From positions 372,001 to 436,000 of the forward strand of contig NZ_JACVPR010000001.1 of assembly GCF_018881775.1 (NCBI RefSeq): a DNA stretch of 64,000 nt, written 5' to 3'. Numbering within the stretch: position 1 is the stretch's first letter; every line of letters begins with the position of its first letter. A program made the position numbers and the translations under genes. Shown in pieces: positions 29,626-38,019 of this stretch. The stretch comes from Polynucleobacter sp. MWH-Loch1C5. GTDB taxonomy: Bacteria; Pseudomonadota; Gammaproteobacteria; Burkholderiales; Burkholderiaceae. Under the pieces are notes generated by a model, which made no database searches, was not told where the DNA came from, and was given only the letters and a program-made list of their open reading frames with translations.

Positions 29626-29964
29626 ATCAGAATGCTGATTCAAGGGCTCTTCATCTGGGACTGGGTAAGAGTCAGCTGAGTAACGTGGTCCCTTCATGAT
29701 GATGACTAAAACGCAGCCCACAGTGAGCGCAATCATCATTGAAATATAGAAAAAGAAGAAGCCCCACAAAAAGAAATCCATTTGCATGATCCACTCTTGA
29801 CTTCTGGGCATCTCAACCCAACCTGCATAGGCACGACCCATGAGCCCTAAGCCAGGCAGAAGGACAAAACCGGCAAACCAGAACCAGTGTATTTTCTTAA
29901 AAATACGCCATTCCCAGCCAGCGGCAGAGCGCACGACGGGTTGATGTTTTTTGAGCCAATCCAT
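29611..29964 (-). CDS. Small membrane protein of unknown function
   Basis: A 117-residue protein that I do not recognise. It has a basic, Trp-rich N-terminus (residues 1-28), a helix at about 27-46, and a second strongly hydrophobic helix at about 66-90 (FFLWGFFFFYISMMIALTVG). It ends in an acidic/proline tail. Codon use resembles its neighbours. It is flanked by a convergent RNA hydrolase gene and, upstream on the same strand after 56 bases, the HI0933-type flavoprotein. A protein of this length and composition is likely expressed, but no function can be given. Confidence 0.65.
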   Translation of the reverse strand: MDWLKKHQPVVRSAAGWEWRIFKKIHWFWFAGFVLLPGLGLMGRAYAGWVEMPRSQEWIMQMDFFLWGFFFFYISMMIALTVGCVLVIIMKGPRYSADSYPVPDEEPLNQHSDLLIK

Positions 29965-30020
29965 GAAAGCATTTAATCACCAAAGCAAAACCTGCGTGAT
30001 GACCTAGCTCAATGTTTGAG

Positions 30021-31277
30021 TTAATTTTGGGGCTTATTGAGAGCAGAATGAGGGCTGGGCAATGCGTTAGCACATGCATAAGCACTAGACCATGCCCACT
30101 GGAAGTTATGCCCACCTAGATGCCCTGTGACATCGACGCATTCGCCAATGAAATATAAACCTGGATATTGTTTAGACATGAGCGTACGGCTATTTAAGGC
30201 ATGTGTATCTACACCTCCGACCATGACTTCAGCCTTTTTCCATCCCAAGGTGCCAGCGGGCTTAACATGATAAGTGCACAAGAGTTTCGATAAGCGCTGT
30301 CGATCTTTTTTCCCAACCTCAGCCCACTTACGCCCTGCTAAACCAGCCTGCTGTGCAAAATACTTGGCTAGCCTAGTTGGCAATACCGTCGCCAATAATG
30401 TTTCCGTTTGCTTTAAACGCAGGCTCTCATCATTGAATAAAGCGTCACACGCTGGACTGCTGATAAATTCAATCTCTAAGGTCTCACCCTCTAACCAATA
30501 ACTACTCGCTTGTAAAACCGCAGGTCCCGAAACACCCTTGTGCGTCAGTAACAAATCTTCATCAAAGTGACAAACACCATAATGCGACTGGCTTCCCGCA
30601 CGAATCACGACTGGCAAACTCAGGCCGGCGAGTTCTAAAAGGTCTGCCTGTGCCTCATCAGTAAAAGACAATGGCACTAGAGCCGGCCTCACAGGCACGA
30701 TTGGTATTTGCAATGCCTGAGCAAAACGCAAAGCAAAGTCAGTAGCGCCAATAGCCGGCACCGGTAAACCTCCAGTAGCCATCACGACCGCGGGTGCATG
30801 ACAAACAATCTCTTGATCATTTTTGAAAATCGTGACTGACCATGTGCCATCCTGCGGCGCGATATTTTGTACCTTAACAGGATGCCAAAGATCGACTTGG
30901 CCAAGTTGACACTCTTTGAATAACATCGCAATGATGTCTTTAGCTGAATGGTCACAAAATAACTGGCCACGATGTTTTTCGTGATACGGGATTTGATAGC
31001 GCTCCATCAATGCAATAAAGTCACGTGGCGTGTACTGCGATAAAGCACTTTTTACAAAATGTGGATTTTTAGACAAGAAGTGATTGGGGCTAGAGTGAAG
31101 GTTGGTAAAGTTACAGCGCCCTCCACCACTAATCCTGATTTTCTCTCCTAAGACCTCGGCATGATCCAGTAGCAGGACACGCTGACCCAACTGACCCGCC
31201 TGTCCGGCACAAAATAAGCCCGCCGCTCCAGCACCGATGATAATCACATCAAAATCATGGGGCTGAGCAGACATCAT
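30021..31277 (-). CDS. FAD-dependent oxidoreductase, HI0933/YhiN family
   Basis: The protein has 418 residues with the FAD-binding IIGAGAAGLFCAGQAGQLG near residue 12 and the family-specific ISGGGRCNFTN near residue 50. Later motifs are ATGGLPVPAIGATDFALRFA and GECVDVTGHLGGHNFQWAWSSA at the C-terminus. HI0933 proteins are flavoproteins of uncertain substrate and some are annotated as aminoacetone oxidase family. ATG 31277 overlaps the stop of the upstream DUF4442 gene (ATGA). Confidence 0.9.
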   Translation of the reverse strand: MMSAQPHDFDVIIIGAGAAGLFCAGQAGQLGQRVLLLDHAEVLGEKIRISGGGRCNFTNLHSSPNHFLSKNPHFVKSALSQYTPRDFIALMERYQIPYHEKHRGQLFCDHSAKDIIAMLFKECQLGQVDLWHPVKVQNIAPQDGTWSVTIFKNDQEIVCHAPAVVMATGGLPVPAIGATDFALRFAQALQIPIVPVRPALVPLSFTDEAQADLLELAGLSLPVVIRAGSQSHYGVCHFDEDLLLTHKGVSGPAVLQASSYWLEGETLEIEFISSPACDALFNDESLRLKQTETLLATVLPTRLAKYFAQQAGLAGRKWAEVGKKDRQRLSKLLCTYHVKPAGTLGWKKAEVMVGGVDTHALNSRTLMSKQYPGLYFIGECVDVTGHLGGHNFQWAWSSAYACANALPSPHSALNKPQN

Positions 31278-31744
31278 GCCCTTTTCTCTTGCTTGGGTTT
31301 TTTCTTACGCACATAGAGCGTTTTTGTGATTCGGGCAACGACATCGCCCTCTTGATCAATAACATCGACCACAAAATCTTTTAGGACTTTTGCACCCTCT
31401 TGGGCTGCAACAATAATTGCTTGTAGATCTTCTTCATTTAACTGAAAGCTAGCCTTGACTGTGCCACGGCCCGGTTTGAGAAATTCTATTTTGGCGGCTT
31501 GGTCCCAAACCACGTAGGCTTTTCCTAAATTAGCTTGCACCATCATCATAAAAAATGGGTCCGTCATGGCAAACAGGCTACCCCCGAAATGAACCCCAAC
31601 GATATTACGGTTAAGTAAACCCATGCGCAATCGCACTTTGGCGCTTCGATAATCCCGACCAATATCTAAGACCTTAATCCCCGCACCAATAAAGGGTGGC
31701 CAGCAGTTCATGCCAAACTTGAGGAGAGTAGGATTAAGTTTCAT
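31274..31744 (-). CDS. DUF4442 hotdog-fold thioesterase-like protein
   Basis: A 156-residue single-domain protein. NCWPPFIGAGIKV near the N-terminus, then RSAKVRLRMGLLNRNIVGVHFGGSLFAM with the hotdog helix, and WDQAAKIEFLKPGRG are typical of DUF4442, a clade near PaaI/YiiD acyl-CoA thioesterases. A lysine-rich tail ends the protein. Enzyme activity has not been established for most members. It is co-transcribed with the HI0933 flavoprotein. Confidence 0.82.
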   Translation of the reverse strand: MKLNPTLLKFGMNCWPPFIGAGIKVLDIGRDYRSAKVRLRMGLLNRNIVGVHFGGSLFAMTDPFFMMMVQANLGKAYVVWDQAAKIEFLKPGRGTVKASFQLNEEDLQAIIVAAQEGAKVLKDFVVDVIDQEGDVVARITKTLYVRKKKPKQEKRA

Positions 31745-31834
31745 AGGCTGCAGTTGACGGTTTTGTGATTATTTTGCAAAAAGTAGGACAATACGGTTTT
31801 TAGTCATTAATAACTAGAATCCGGAGATTATTTC

Positions 31835-33544
31835 ATGTCAGAGCAAAATAAGCCAAAACGCCTCAACGAGCGTTCTAGAATGATTACTGAGGGCGTGGCT
31901 CGAGCACCTAATCGTTCTATGTATTACGCCATGGGTTATGAGGAAGAGGATTTCCAGAAACCGATGATTGGTGTTGCCAACGGGCATTCGACGATCACAC
32001 CGTGTAATAGCGGTTTGCAAAAACTCGCGGATGCGGTGGTTGACGCCATTGAAAATGGGGGTGGCAACTCTCAATTGTTCGGCACACCAACAGTGTCTGA
32101 TGGTATCGGTATGGGTACCGAAGGCATGAAATATTCTCTCGTCTCCCGTGAAGTGATTGCTGACTCGATTGAGACTTGCGTCAATGGCCTCTGGCAAGAC
32201 GGTGTAGTAGTGATTGGTGGCTGCGACAAAAATATGCCCGGCGGCATGATTGCCCTAGCGCGTACCAATGTCCCTGGTATTTATGTCTATGGTGGCACGA
32301 TCAAAGCGGGTCATTACAAGGGTAAAGAACTCAATATCGTGTCTGCATTCGAAGCCGTTGGCGAATTCACATCAGGCCGCTTATCAGAAGAGGATCTCAA
32401 GGGCGTTGAACAACACGCTTGCCCAGGTAGCGGTTCATGTGGTGGTATGTATACCGCCAACACCATGAGCTCTTCATTTGAAGCTTTGGGTATGAGCCTG
32501 CCTTACTCATCGACCATGGCTAACGAAGATCAAGAAAAAGTAGAGAGCGCCGCCGAGTCTGCACGCGTTCTGATTGAGGCGGTTAAACAAGGCATTCGTC
32601 CGCGCGACATCATCACTAAAAAATCTATCGAAAATGCTGTGAGCGTGATCATGGCTGTAGGTGGCTCAACGAATGCCGTTCTGCACTTCCTTGCGATTGC
32701 TAGTGCTGCTGAGGTGGATTGGACGATTGACGACTTTGAAAGAATCCGTCGACGCGTACCTGTGATTGCCGACATGAAACCCTCAGGCAAATATTTAGCT
32801 ACTGACTTGCATGAAGCAGGTGGTATCCCACAAATCATGAAAATATTGCTAGATGGCGGCTTGTTGCATGGCGACTGTATGACTATCACCGGTAAGACAG
32901 TTGCAGAACTTCTCAAAGATATTCCCTCTAAGCCCCGTGCTGATCAAGACGTGATTCGTACTTTGGATAATCCAATTTATGCTCAGGGTCACCTAGCGAT
33001 TTTGAAAGGCAATCTATCACCCGAAGGTTGCGTAGCTAAGATCACAGGCTTGAAGAACCCTAGCATTACCGGTCCTGCACGCGTGTTTGATTCTGAGGAC
33101 GACGCTATGACTGCCATTATGGCGAACAAGATCAAAGCCGGTGATGTGGTTGTGATTCGCTATGAAGGTCCTAAAGGTGGCCCTGGTATGCGCGAAATGC
33201 TCGCCCCCACCTCTGCTTTAGTAGGTCAAGGTTTAGGTGAGAGCGTTGGACTCATCACGGATGGTCGTTTCTCTGGGGGCACTTGGGGTATGGTCGTGGG
33301 TCACGTGGCACCAGAGGCCTATGTGGGCGGCACGATTGCGCTCGTTCAAGAAGGTGACTCAATCACGATTGATGCGCACCAACAGTTGATTCAGTTGAAT
33401 GTGGATGAGGCAGAAATTGCCAAACGCCGCGCCGCATGGAAGCAACCTAAGCCACGCTATACACGCGGCCTCTTGGCTAAATATGCCAAGTTAGCCAGCA
33501 CAGCGAGTAAAGGTGCGGTGACAGATCTGAATTTAGATCTCTAG
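31835..33544 (+). CDS. ilvD: Dihydroxy-acid dehydratase
   Basis: It dehydrates 2,3-dihydroxy-isovalerate and -3-methylvalerate to the keto acids in valine, isoleucine and pantothenate synthesis. The 569-residue protein has cluster cysteines in [10 protein letters not shown] (near residue 130) and [18 protein letters not shown] (near 192-210). [23 protein letters not shown] and GRFSGGTWG are also hallmarks. This is the form often carrying a [2Fe-2S] cluster. A CCGGAG ribosome-binding site precedes ATG 31835. A bidirectional hairpin terminator follows. Confidence 0.97.
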   Translation: MSEQNKPKRLNERSRMITEGVARAPNRSMYYAMGYEEEDFQKPMIGVANGHSTITPCNSGLQKLADAVVDAIENGGGNSQLFGTPTVSDGIGMGTEGMKYSLVSREVIADSIETCVNGLWQDGVVVIGGCDKNMPGGMIALARTNVPGIYVYGGTIKAGHYKGKELNIVSAFEAVGEFTSGRLSEEDLKGVEQHACPGSGSCGGMYTANTMSSSFEALGMSLPYSSTMANEDQEKVESAAESARVLIEAVKQGIRPRDIITKKSIENAVSVIMAVGGSTNAVLHFLAIASAAEVDWTIDDFERIRRRVPVIADMKPSGKYLATDLHEAGGIPQIMKILLDGGLLHGDCMTITGKTVAELLKDIPSKPRADQDVIRTLDNPIYAQGHLAILKGNLSPEGCVAKITGLKNPSITGPARVFDSEDDAMTAIMANKIKAGDVVVIRYEGPKGGPGMREMLAPTSALVGQGLGESVGLITDGRFSGGTWGMVVGHVAPEAYVGGTIALVQEGDSITIDAHQQLIQLNVDEAEIAKRRAAWKQPKPRYTRGLLAKYAKLASTASKGAVTDLNLDL

Positions 33545-33581
33545 GCACTCGTGCTGAGCTCGATCATCAGCTCAGAAAGAT

Positions 33582-33607
33582 AAAAGGCCACTACATAGTG
33601 GCCTTTT
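33582..33607 (+). terminator. Bidirectional terminator between ilvD and the copper chaperone gene
   Basis: AAAAGGCCACTA and TAGTGGCCTTTT form a perfect 12-base inverted repeat, with A-rich and T-rich flanks on both strands. It can serve ilvD (plus) and the convergent PCu(A)C gene (minus). A second 7-base inverted repeat (CTGAGCT...AGCTCAG) lies just before it at about 33553-33574. Confidence 0.88.
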
Positions 33608-33631
33608 ATTATTGTGGTGAGGATAAAACGA

Positions 33632-34117
33632 TCAGTGCTTATGGCTACCGTGGCCACCATGACCAGAATGTCCACCCTTCATATCGATGACTTTGACCTT
33701 GATCTCAACTTCGCCTGCTTTTTCAAAGCGTAATTTGACAGGCACAACCTCTCCAGCCTTGAGCGGGCCATTCAGATCAATGAACATGAGGTGTAAGCCA
33801 CCTGGCTTTAATTCAACCTTACCCTTCGCAGGTACATCGATTGCTTTTACTTCACGCATTTTCATGACATTGTCTTCCATACTCATCGTATGTAATTCCA
33901 TGGTCTTAGAAGCAGGCGAAGACGCAGATAAAAGACGATCTGCCGCACCCTTATTTTCGATAGTCAAGAATCCACCACCCGCTTTTTGAGCAGGAACCGT
34001 GGCTCGCGCGAAGGGTTTTTCAATCTTGATATCGCCCACTCTAAATTCATCAGAGGCAAAAGCGATACCTGAGAGACTCAAGAGAGTCGTCAATAAAGCA
34101 ATACGTAGTGATTTCAT
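33632..34117 (-). CDS. Periplasmic copper chaperone PCu(A)C
   Basis: The start ATG at 34117 has a GAGGAG ribosome-binding site, and the longer frame to 34171 would mask the signal. Residues 1-22 are a Sec signal peptide ending AFAS. The mature cupredoxin-like domain has the copper ligands of the H(M)x10Mx21HxM pattern: MELHTMSMEDNVMKM and LKPGGLHLMFIDL. A His/Gly-rich tail (GGHSGHGGHGSHKH) adds metal-binding capacity. The family delivers Cu(I) to the CuA site of cytochrome oxidase, with ScoI. No cox gene is in the window. Confidence 0.92.
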   Translation of the reverse strand: MKSLRIALLTTLLSLSGIAFASDEFRVGDIKIEKPFARATVPAQKAGGGFLTIENKGAADRLLSASSPASKTMELHTMSMEDNVMKMREVKAIDVPAKGKVELKPGGLHLMFIDLNGPLKAGEVVPVKLRFEKAGEVEIKVKVIDMKGGHSGHGGHGSHKH

Positions 34118-34240
34118 TTTTTCTCCTCGAATGGCTAATTTGACTTCATTGTAGCTTTGCAGAATTGGCAAAACTTGCGTTATCTCAAATTATGTGGATT
34201 TTGTCAGGAATTTGACCCCCTCATGCCCTATGATTGAAAG

Positions 34241-34999
34241 ATGAGTTTTTCTAGAAAAATTGCCCTATTTGCTGATCTCCATAGCAATTTAGAAGCTTTT
34301 GAAGCCTGCTATGAACACGCCCTTGAAAACGGCGTGGGTGAGTTCGTTTTTTTAGGTGACTTGGTGGGCTATAACGCCGACCCAGTAGCAGTCCTGAATC
34401 GCATCATGGATTTAGTTGCCAGAGGCAGTGCCCATGCCATTCTTGGTAATCATGATGAAGCTATCTTTACAGATCACTCCACTCAAATGAATGCCAATGC
34501 CTGGCAAGCAATACAGTGGACGCGTGCTCAATTGAGTAATGAGCATGTGGAGTTCCTGAAAAGTCTACCCTTAGTACATCAAGCTGAAGATGTAAGCTAT
34601 GTCCATGCGAGTGCAGCCAAACCAGAAAAATGGCCTTATCTAGACTCAGGTCTTGCGGCTTGGCATTGTGCTGAAGCAGCCCAAACGACCTATACCTTTG
34701 TCGGTCATGTGCATGAAGCCACGGTTTACTATCAAAGCACAGTTGGTAAATTAATGCGCTTTCAGCCACATGCCGGCGAGCCTGTACCGATGTCGCGTCA
34801 CCGTCGCTGGGTGAGCGTGGCAGGATCGCTCGGTCAACCTCGAGATGGAATACCCCAGGCAGCCTACGCCATTTTTGAGCCCGAAGAAGAACAGACAACT
34901 TTCTTTAGGATTTCTTATGATCATTACCGCGCAGCCGATAAGGTCATACGAGCAGGTCTACCCCAAGATTTAGCGAATCGCTTACTCACGGGTCAATAA
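34241..34999 (+). CDS. Calcineurin-like metallophosphoesterase
   Basis: A 252-residue cytosolic protein with all metal motifs: ADLHSN (Asp12, His14), FLGDLVGYN (Asp40), GNHDEA (Asn70, His71), a YVHAS histidine near residue 124 and FVGHVH near residue 150. The compact arrangement matches prokaryotic phosphodiesterase/phosphoprotein-phosphatase relatives. The TAA stop is followed immediately by the ATG of the kinase-USP gene. The tight coupling suggests that this enzyme may counteract the kinase, which is inference. Confidence 0.87.
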   Translation: MSFSRKIALFADLHSNLEAFEACYEHALENGVGEFVFLGDLVGYNADPVAVLNRIMDLVARGSAHAILGNHDEAIFTDHSTQMNANAWQAIQWTRAQLSNEHVEFLKSLPLVHQAEDVSYVHASAAKPEKWPYLDSGLAAWHCAEAAQTTYTFVGHVHEATVYYQSTVGKLMRFQPHAGEPVPMSRHRRWVSVAGSLGQPRDGIPQAAYAIFEPEEEQTTFFRISYDHYRAADKVIRAGLPQDLANRLLTGQ

Positions 35000-36418
35000 A
35001 TGAATCAAGAACTTCAATCAGTCGCTGAACTCTTTCAGGCAGGGAAAGAAATTGATGGCTTTCGCCTCGGTGAAGAAGTTCACCGTGGTGGTATGGCAGT
35101 TTTATTTGAAGCCTTTAAAGAAGGGGTTGATTACCCCCTACTCATGAAGGTACCGCGCATTGGTCGCGATCAGCCAGTAGAAAGTCTGATTGGATTTGAG
35201 ACTGAATTGATTTTGATGAAGACAATCAAAAGCCCCTTCGTACCCAGAGTCGCTGGCACGGGCAACATGGCGCGTAAGCCTTATATCGCAATGGAAAAAA
35301 TCACGGGTCAGTCTTTACAAGATTTACTCGAGAATCAAGGGGGTCGCCTTGAATCCATCGATGATGTGATTCAGATTGCTGCTAACTTAGCCTTAGCGAT
35401 TGCGAGTTTGCACGCCCAGGATGTGATTCATCTTGATCTCAAGCCAGAAAATATTCTTTTAGGCCCCAATCATCAGGTTTACTTAATTGATTTTGGCTTG
35501 GCTCACCACACACGCTACCCCGATTTACTCGCAGAAGAAATGCGTAAAGGCGTGGGCTCCGCTCCCTATATATCTCCCGAACAAGTGATGGGCATCCGTA
35601 ACGATTGGCGGAGTGATATCTATGCTTTAGGCGCAATCATGTATGAAATGCTCACCGGTGAATTTCCCTTTGGAAATCCATCCAGCCTGTCTGGGCTGCG
35701 CAAACGGATGTGGTCACCAGCGATTCCACCGCGGGTACTTCGCAAAGAAATTCCTGCATGGTTACAAGAAGTGGTTCTGCGCTGCCTAGAACCTTATGCA
35801 GCAGAGCGCTACCAAAGCGCCACACGTATACGCCAATTACTCAAATCACCAGAGAGTGTCAGCATCACGGCACGCGGCGAGAATCTATTACCGCCGAGCC
35901 TTTGGCAAAATATCAAACTCTGGTTTAAAGCAGCTGGGTACGAACCTTCTAGCTGCCCCAAACCGAGTAGCGCACAAGATAATGCGCCACTCATCGTCGT
36001 GGCTATTGATACACGCTCTCACGATGAAGTCTTACGTGAACGCATGCAACAAACGGCTAAAGATCTTTTATATGCTTATCCAGAAAGTCGCTTGATCTGC
36101 TTAAGTAGTATTACAGGAACCCCCGCCTTTGAGGGTGATCAAGAAGCAGAAACCGCCACCGGTATTGTGCGCGGGCATTTAGTGCAACTCATGGATTGGG
36201 CTAAACCATTGAAACTCTCTTCTGAACGAGTGTCATACCATGTTCTTGAAGCACTCGATCCCGCCGCTCGTATTGTTGAATTCGCCAACGATAATCATGC
36301 TGCCATGATCCTGATTGGTGCCTCTCATAAGATACCGACTAAAGTGGCGCCTTGGCGCACCTCTATGACGAAGATTGTTGAAGAAGCGCACTGTAGCGTG
36401 CATATTGTTCGGGCTTAG
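35000..36418 (+). CDS. Ser/Thr protein kinase fused to a universal stress protein domain
   Basis: The 472-residue protein is a fusion. Residues 20-285 are a Hanks-type kinase. It has a Gly-rich VHRGGMAVLFEA, Lys50 in LMKVPR, a catalytic loop HLDLKPEN (Asp146, Asn151), DFG at 164-166, APYISPEQ and SDIYALG. The HRD arginine is replaced by Leu. From about residue 330 a UspA domain runs to the C-terminus (VVAIDTRSHDE to ILIGASHK and CSVHIVRA). There is no membrane segment or extracellular sensor. The USP part may be sensor or substrate, but this cannot be decided from sequence. Confidence 0.88.
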   Translation: MNQELQSVAELFQAGKEIDGFRLGEEVHRGGMAVLFEAFKEGVDYPLLMKVPRIGRDQPVESLIGFETELILMKTIKSPFVPRVAGTGNMARKPYIAMEKITGQSLQDLLENQGGRLESIDDVIQIAANLALAIASLHAQDVIHLDLKPENILLGPNHQVYLIDFGLAHHTRYPDLLAEEMRKGVGSAPYISPEQVMGIRNDWRSDIYALGAIMYEMLTGEFPFGNPSSLSGLRKRMWSPAIPPRVLRKEIPAWLQEVVLRCLEPYAAERYQSATRIRQLLKSPESVSITARGENLLPPSLWQNIKLWFKAAGYEPSSCPKPSSAQDNAPLIVVAIDTRSHDEVLRERMQQTAKDLLYAYPESRLICLSSITGTPAFEGDQEAETATGIVRGHLVQLMDWAKPLKLSSERVSYHVLEALDPAARIVEFANDNHAAMILIGASHKIPTKVAPWRTSMTKIVEEAHCSVHIVRA

Positions 36419-36428
36419 AGGTCTAGGC

Positions 36429-37316
36429 TTAATTCTTTTTACTACCGCCTAGCAATCCGGTAGTGAGCGCCGTACCTAGAACAATCACTGCGCCACCCAA
36501 CAGCATGAGGGGAGTGAATGCTTCAGCCAAAAAGATCTCGCCCCAAACGACCCCAAACAATGGAATTAAAAAAGTCACCGCAATCGCTCGCGCCGGACCG
36601 AGTTCATCGATCAGCTTGAAATACATGATGTAGGCGTATGCGGTAGAGATAGTACCCAAACCCAACATCGCCCAATAGACCTTGACTGGGAGCGCCTGCG
36701 CAGGCCAAAGATAAATTGCTAGCGGTAGGAGATAAAGTGCCCCTAAGAACATACTGCCAAATGTGAGCTTTAAGGGGGGAATATCAGCACAGGTGCGCTT
36801 AATGTAGTTGGCAGCCGCACCATAAGACAAGGTGCCTAATAAGGCGCTCGCCACAGGAATTATGGCAGCCTCAACGCCTTCCAATAATCGTTCAGCAACT
36901 AAGATGAGGACACCACAAAAACCTAGAAAGAGACCTAGAGCACGTGCTGCCGACAAAGACTCTTTAAGAAACAGGTAAGCCACCAATGCGCCCCACAGAG
37001 GTGCTGTGGAATTAAGAATCGCCCCCACCCCAGCACTGAGTGTTTGCATGGCAAAAGCGATCAAGCAAAAAGGAATAGCCGAGTTAAAAAGTGCAACTAC
37101 AGATAAACGTCTGAACTCTGGCGCTGCTATTTTTAAATGTATGCGCCAGCCGGTCATCAGCAAAAAGATGGGGATGAGTGTCAAGGCCGCTGTAGCGAGC
37201 CTTAATTGAGCTAACACAATGGGGCCTAAATCATGAATCGCTAAGCGAATGAACAAATATGAAGCACCCCAAACAGCGCCTAGCAGAACAAAATGAATAG
37301 CCTGATTCAATGACAT
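36429..37316 (-). CDS. EamA-family (DMT) transporter
   Basis: This 295-residue protein has ten predicted helices in two EamA repeats. The first starts VLLGAVWGASYLFIRLAI and the second has ALLGTLSYGAAANYIKR followed by TISTAYAYIMYFKLIDELGPARA. It ends in a Gly/Lys/Asn tail. Drug/metabolite transporters of this kind export amino acids, purines or other metabolites, and the substrate is not evident. It converges on the kinase-USP gene with a 10-base gap. Confidence 0.87.
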   Translation of the reverse strand: MSLNQAIHFVLLGAVWGASYLFIRLAIHDLGPIVLAQLRLATAALTLIPIFLLMTGWRIHLKIAAPEFRRLSVVALFNSAIPFCLIAFAMQTLSAGVGAILNSTAPLWGALVAYLFLKESLSAARALGLFLGFCGVLILVAERLLEGVEAAIIPVASALLGTLSYGAAANYIKRTCADIPPLKLTFGSMFLGALYLLPLAIYLWPAQALPVKVYWAMLGLGTISTAYAYIMYFKLIDELGPARAIAVTFLIPLFGVVWGEIFLAEAFTPLMLLGGAVIVLGTALTTGLLGGSKKN

Positions 37317-37431
37317 TCTGTGATTATCCTACTAAAGACCTGTACAACAAGTTGATCAAGACTCTAACGGGCTAGCTCATAGGCAACCCGATACAATCAT
37401 AGGAGTCACTCTTTGCAAAGAATAAATACAT

Positions 37432-38010
37432 ATGGACTTCAATACTTTCGCCCTCGCTACAGGCGTTGTTGCCTTAGCTGAAATCGGCGACAAGACTCAA
37501 CTACTCTCACTGATGTTGGCTGGTCGCTACCCCAAACAGCACTGGGCCATCATCGCTGGTATTTTTCTAGCGACTATTTTGAATCATGCTCTGGCTGCGT
37601 GGTTAGGTCACTGGCTCACCCAATGGTTCGACCCCCAATGGCTGCAATGGATCTTAGGGGGTAGCTTTATCGCCATCGGTCTATGGTTACTCATTCCAGA
37701 CAAACTCGACGAAAATCAAGCAACACCCCCTGTCAAAGGCTTTATCCAGGTCTTAGGCATTACTACAGCCTTGTTTTTTATTGCCGAAATGGGCGATAAA
37801 ACCCAACTCGCCACGGTGGCATTGGGGGCAAGGTATGATGACTTATTCGCAACCGTCATTGGCACGACACTGGGCATGATGCTAGCCAATGCCCCAGCGG
37901 TTTGGCTTGGGCAGCGCTTTACAAAGTGGCTCCCTGAGCGCTGGGTACATGCCATGGCTGCCATTATTTTTATTGCTATTGGAATAAGTAGTTTTATTTT
38001 CTTGAATTAG
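37432..38010 (+). CDS. GDT1/TMEM165 (UPF0016) family cation exporter
   Basis: A 192-residue membrane protein made of two repeats, each with three helices. Both signature motifs are present: AEIGDKTQLLSL near residue 17 and AEMGDKTQLATVAL near residue 117. Bacterial relatives (MneA/Mnx) export manganese, and eukaryotic GDT1/TMEM165 move Ca/Mn. No yybP-ykoY manganese riboswitch can be recognised in the 115-base gap upstream. pepN follows after 9 bases. Confidence 0.9.
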   Translation: MDFNTFALATGVVALAEIGDKTQLLSLMLAGRYPKQHWAIIAGIFLATILNHALAAWLGHWLTQWFDPQWLQWILGGSFIAIGLWLLIPDKLDENQATPPVKGFIQVLGITTALFFIAEMGDKTQLATVALGARYDDLFATVIGTTLGMMLANAPAVWLGQRFTKWLPERWVHAMAAIIFIAIGISSFIFLN

Positions 38011-38019
38011 GTCATTGAT

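Noticed and set aside
37317-37431. Manganese (yybP-ykoY) riboswitch before the GDT1-family gene
   Set aside because: The 115-base gap shows neither the conserved loop sequences nor a suitable terminator stem.
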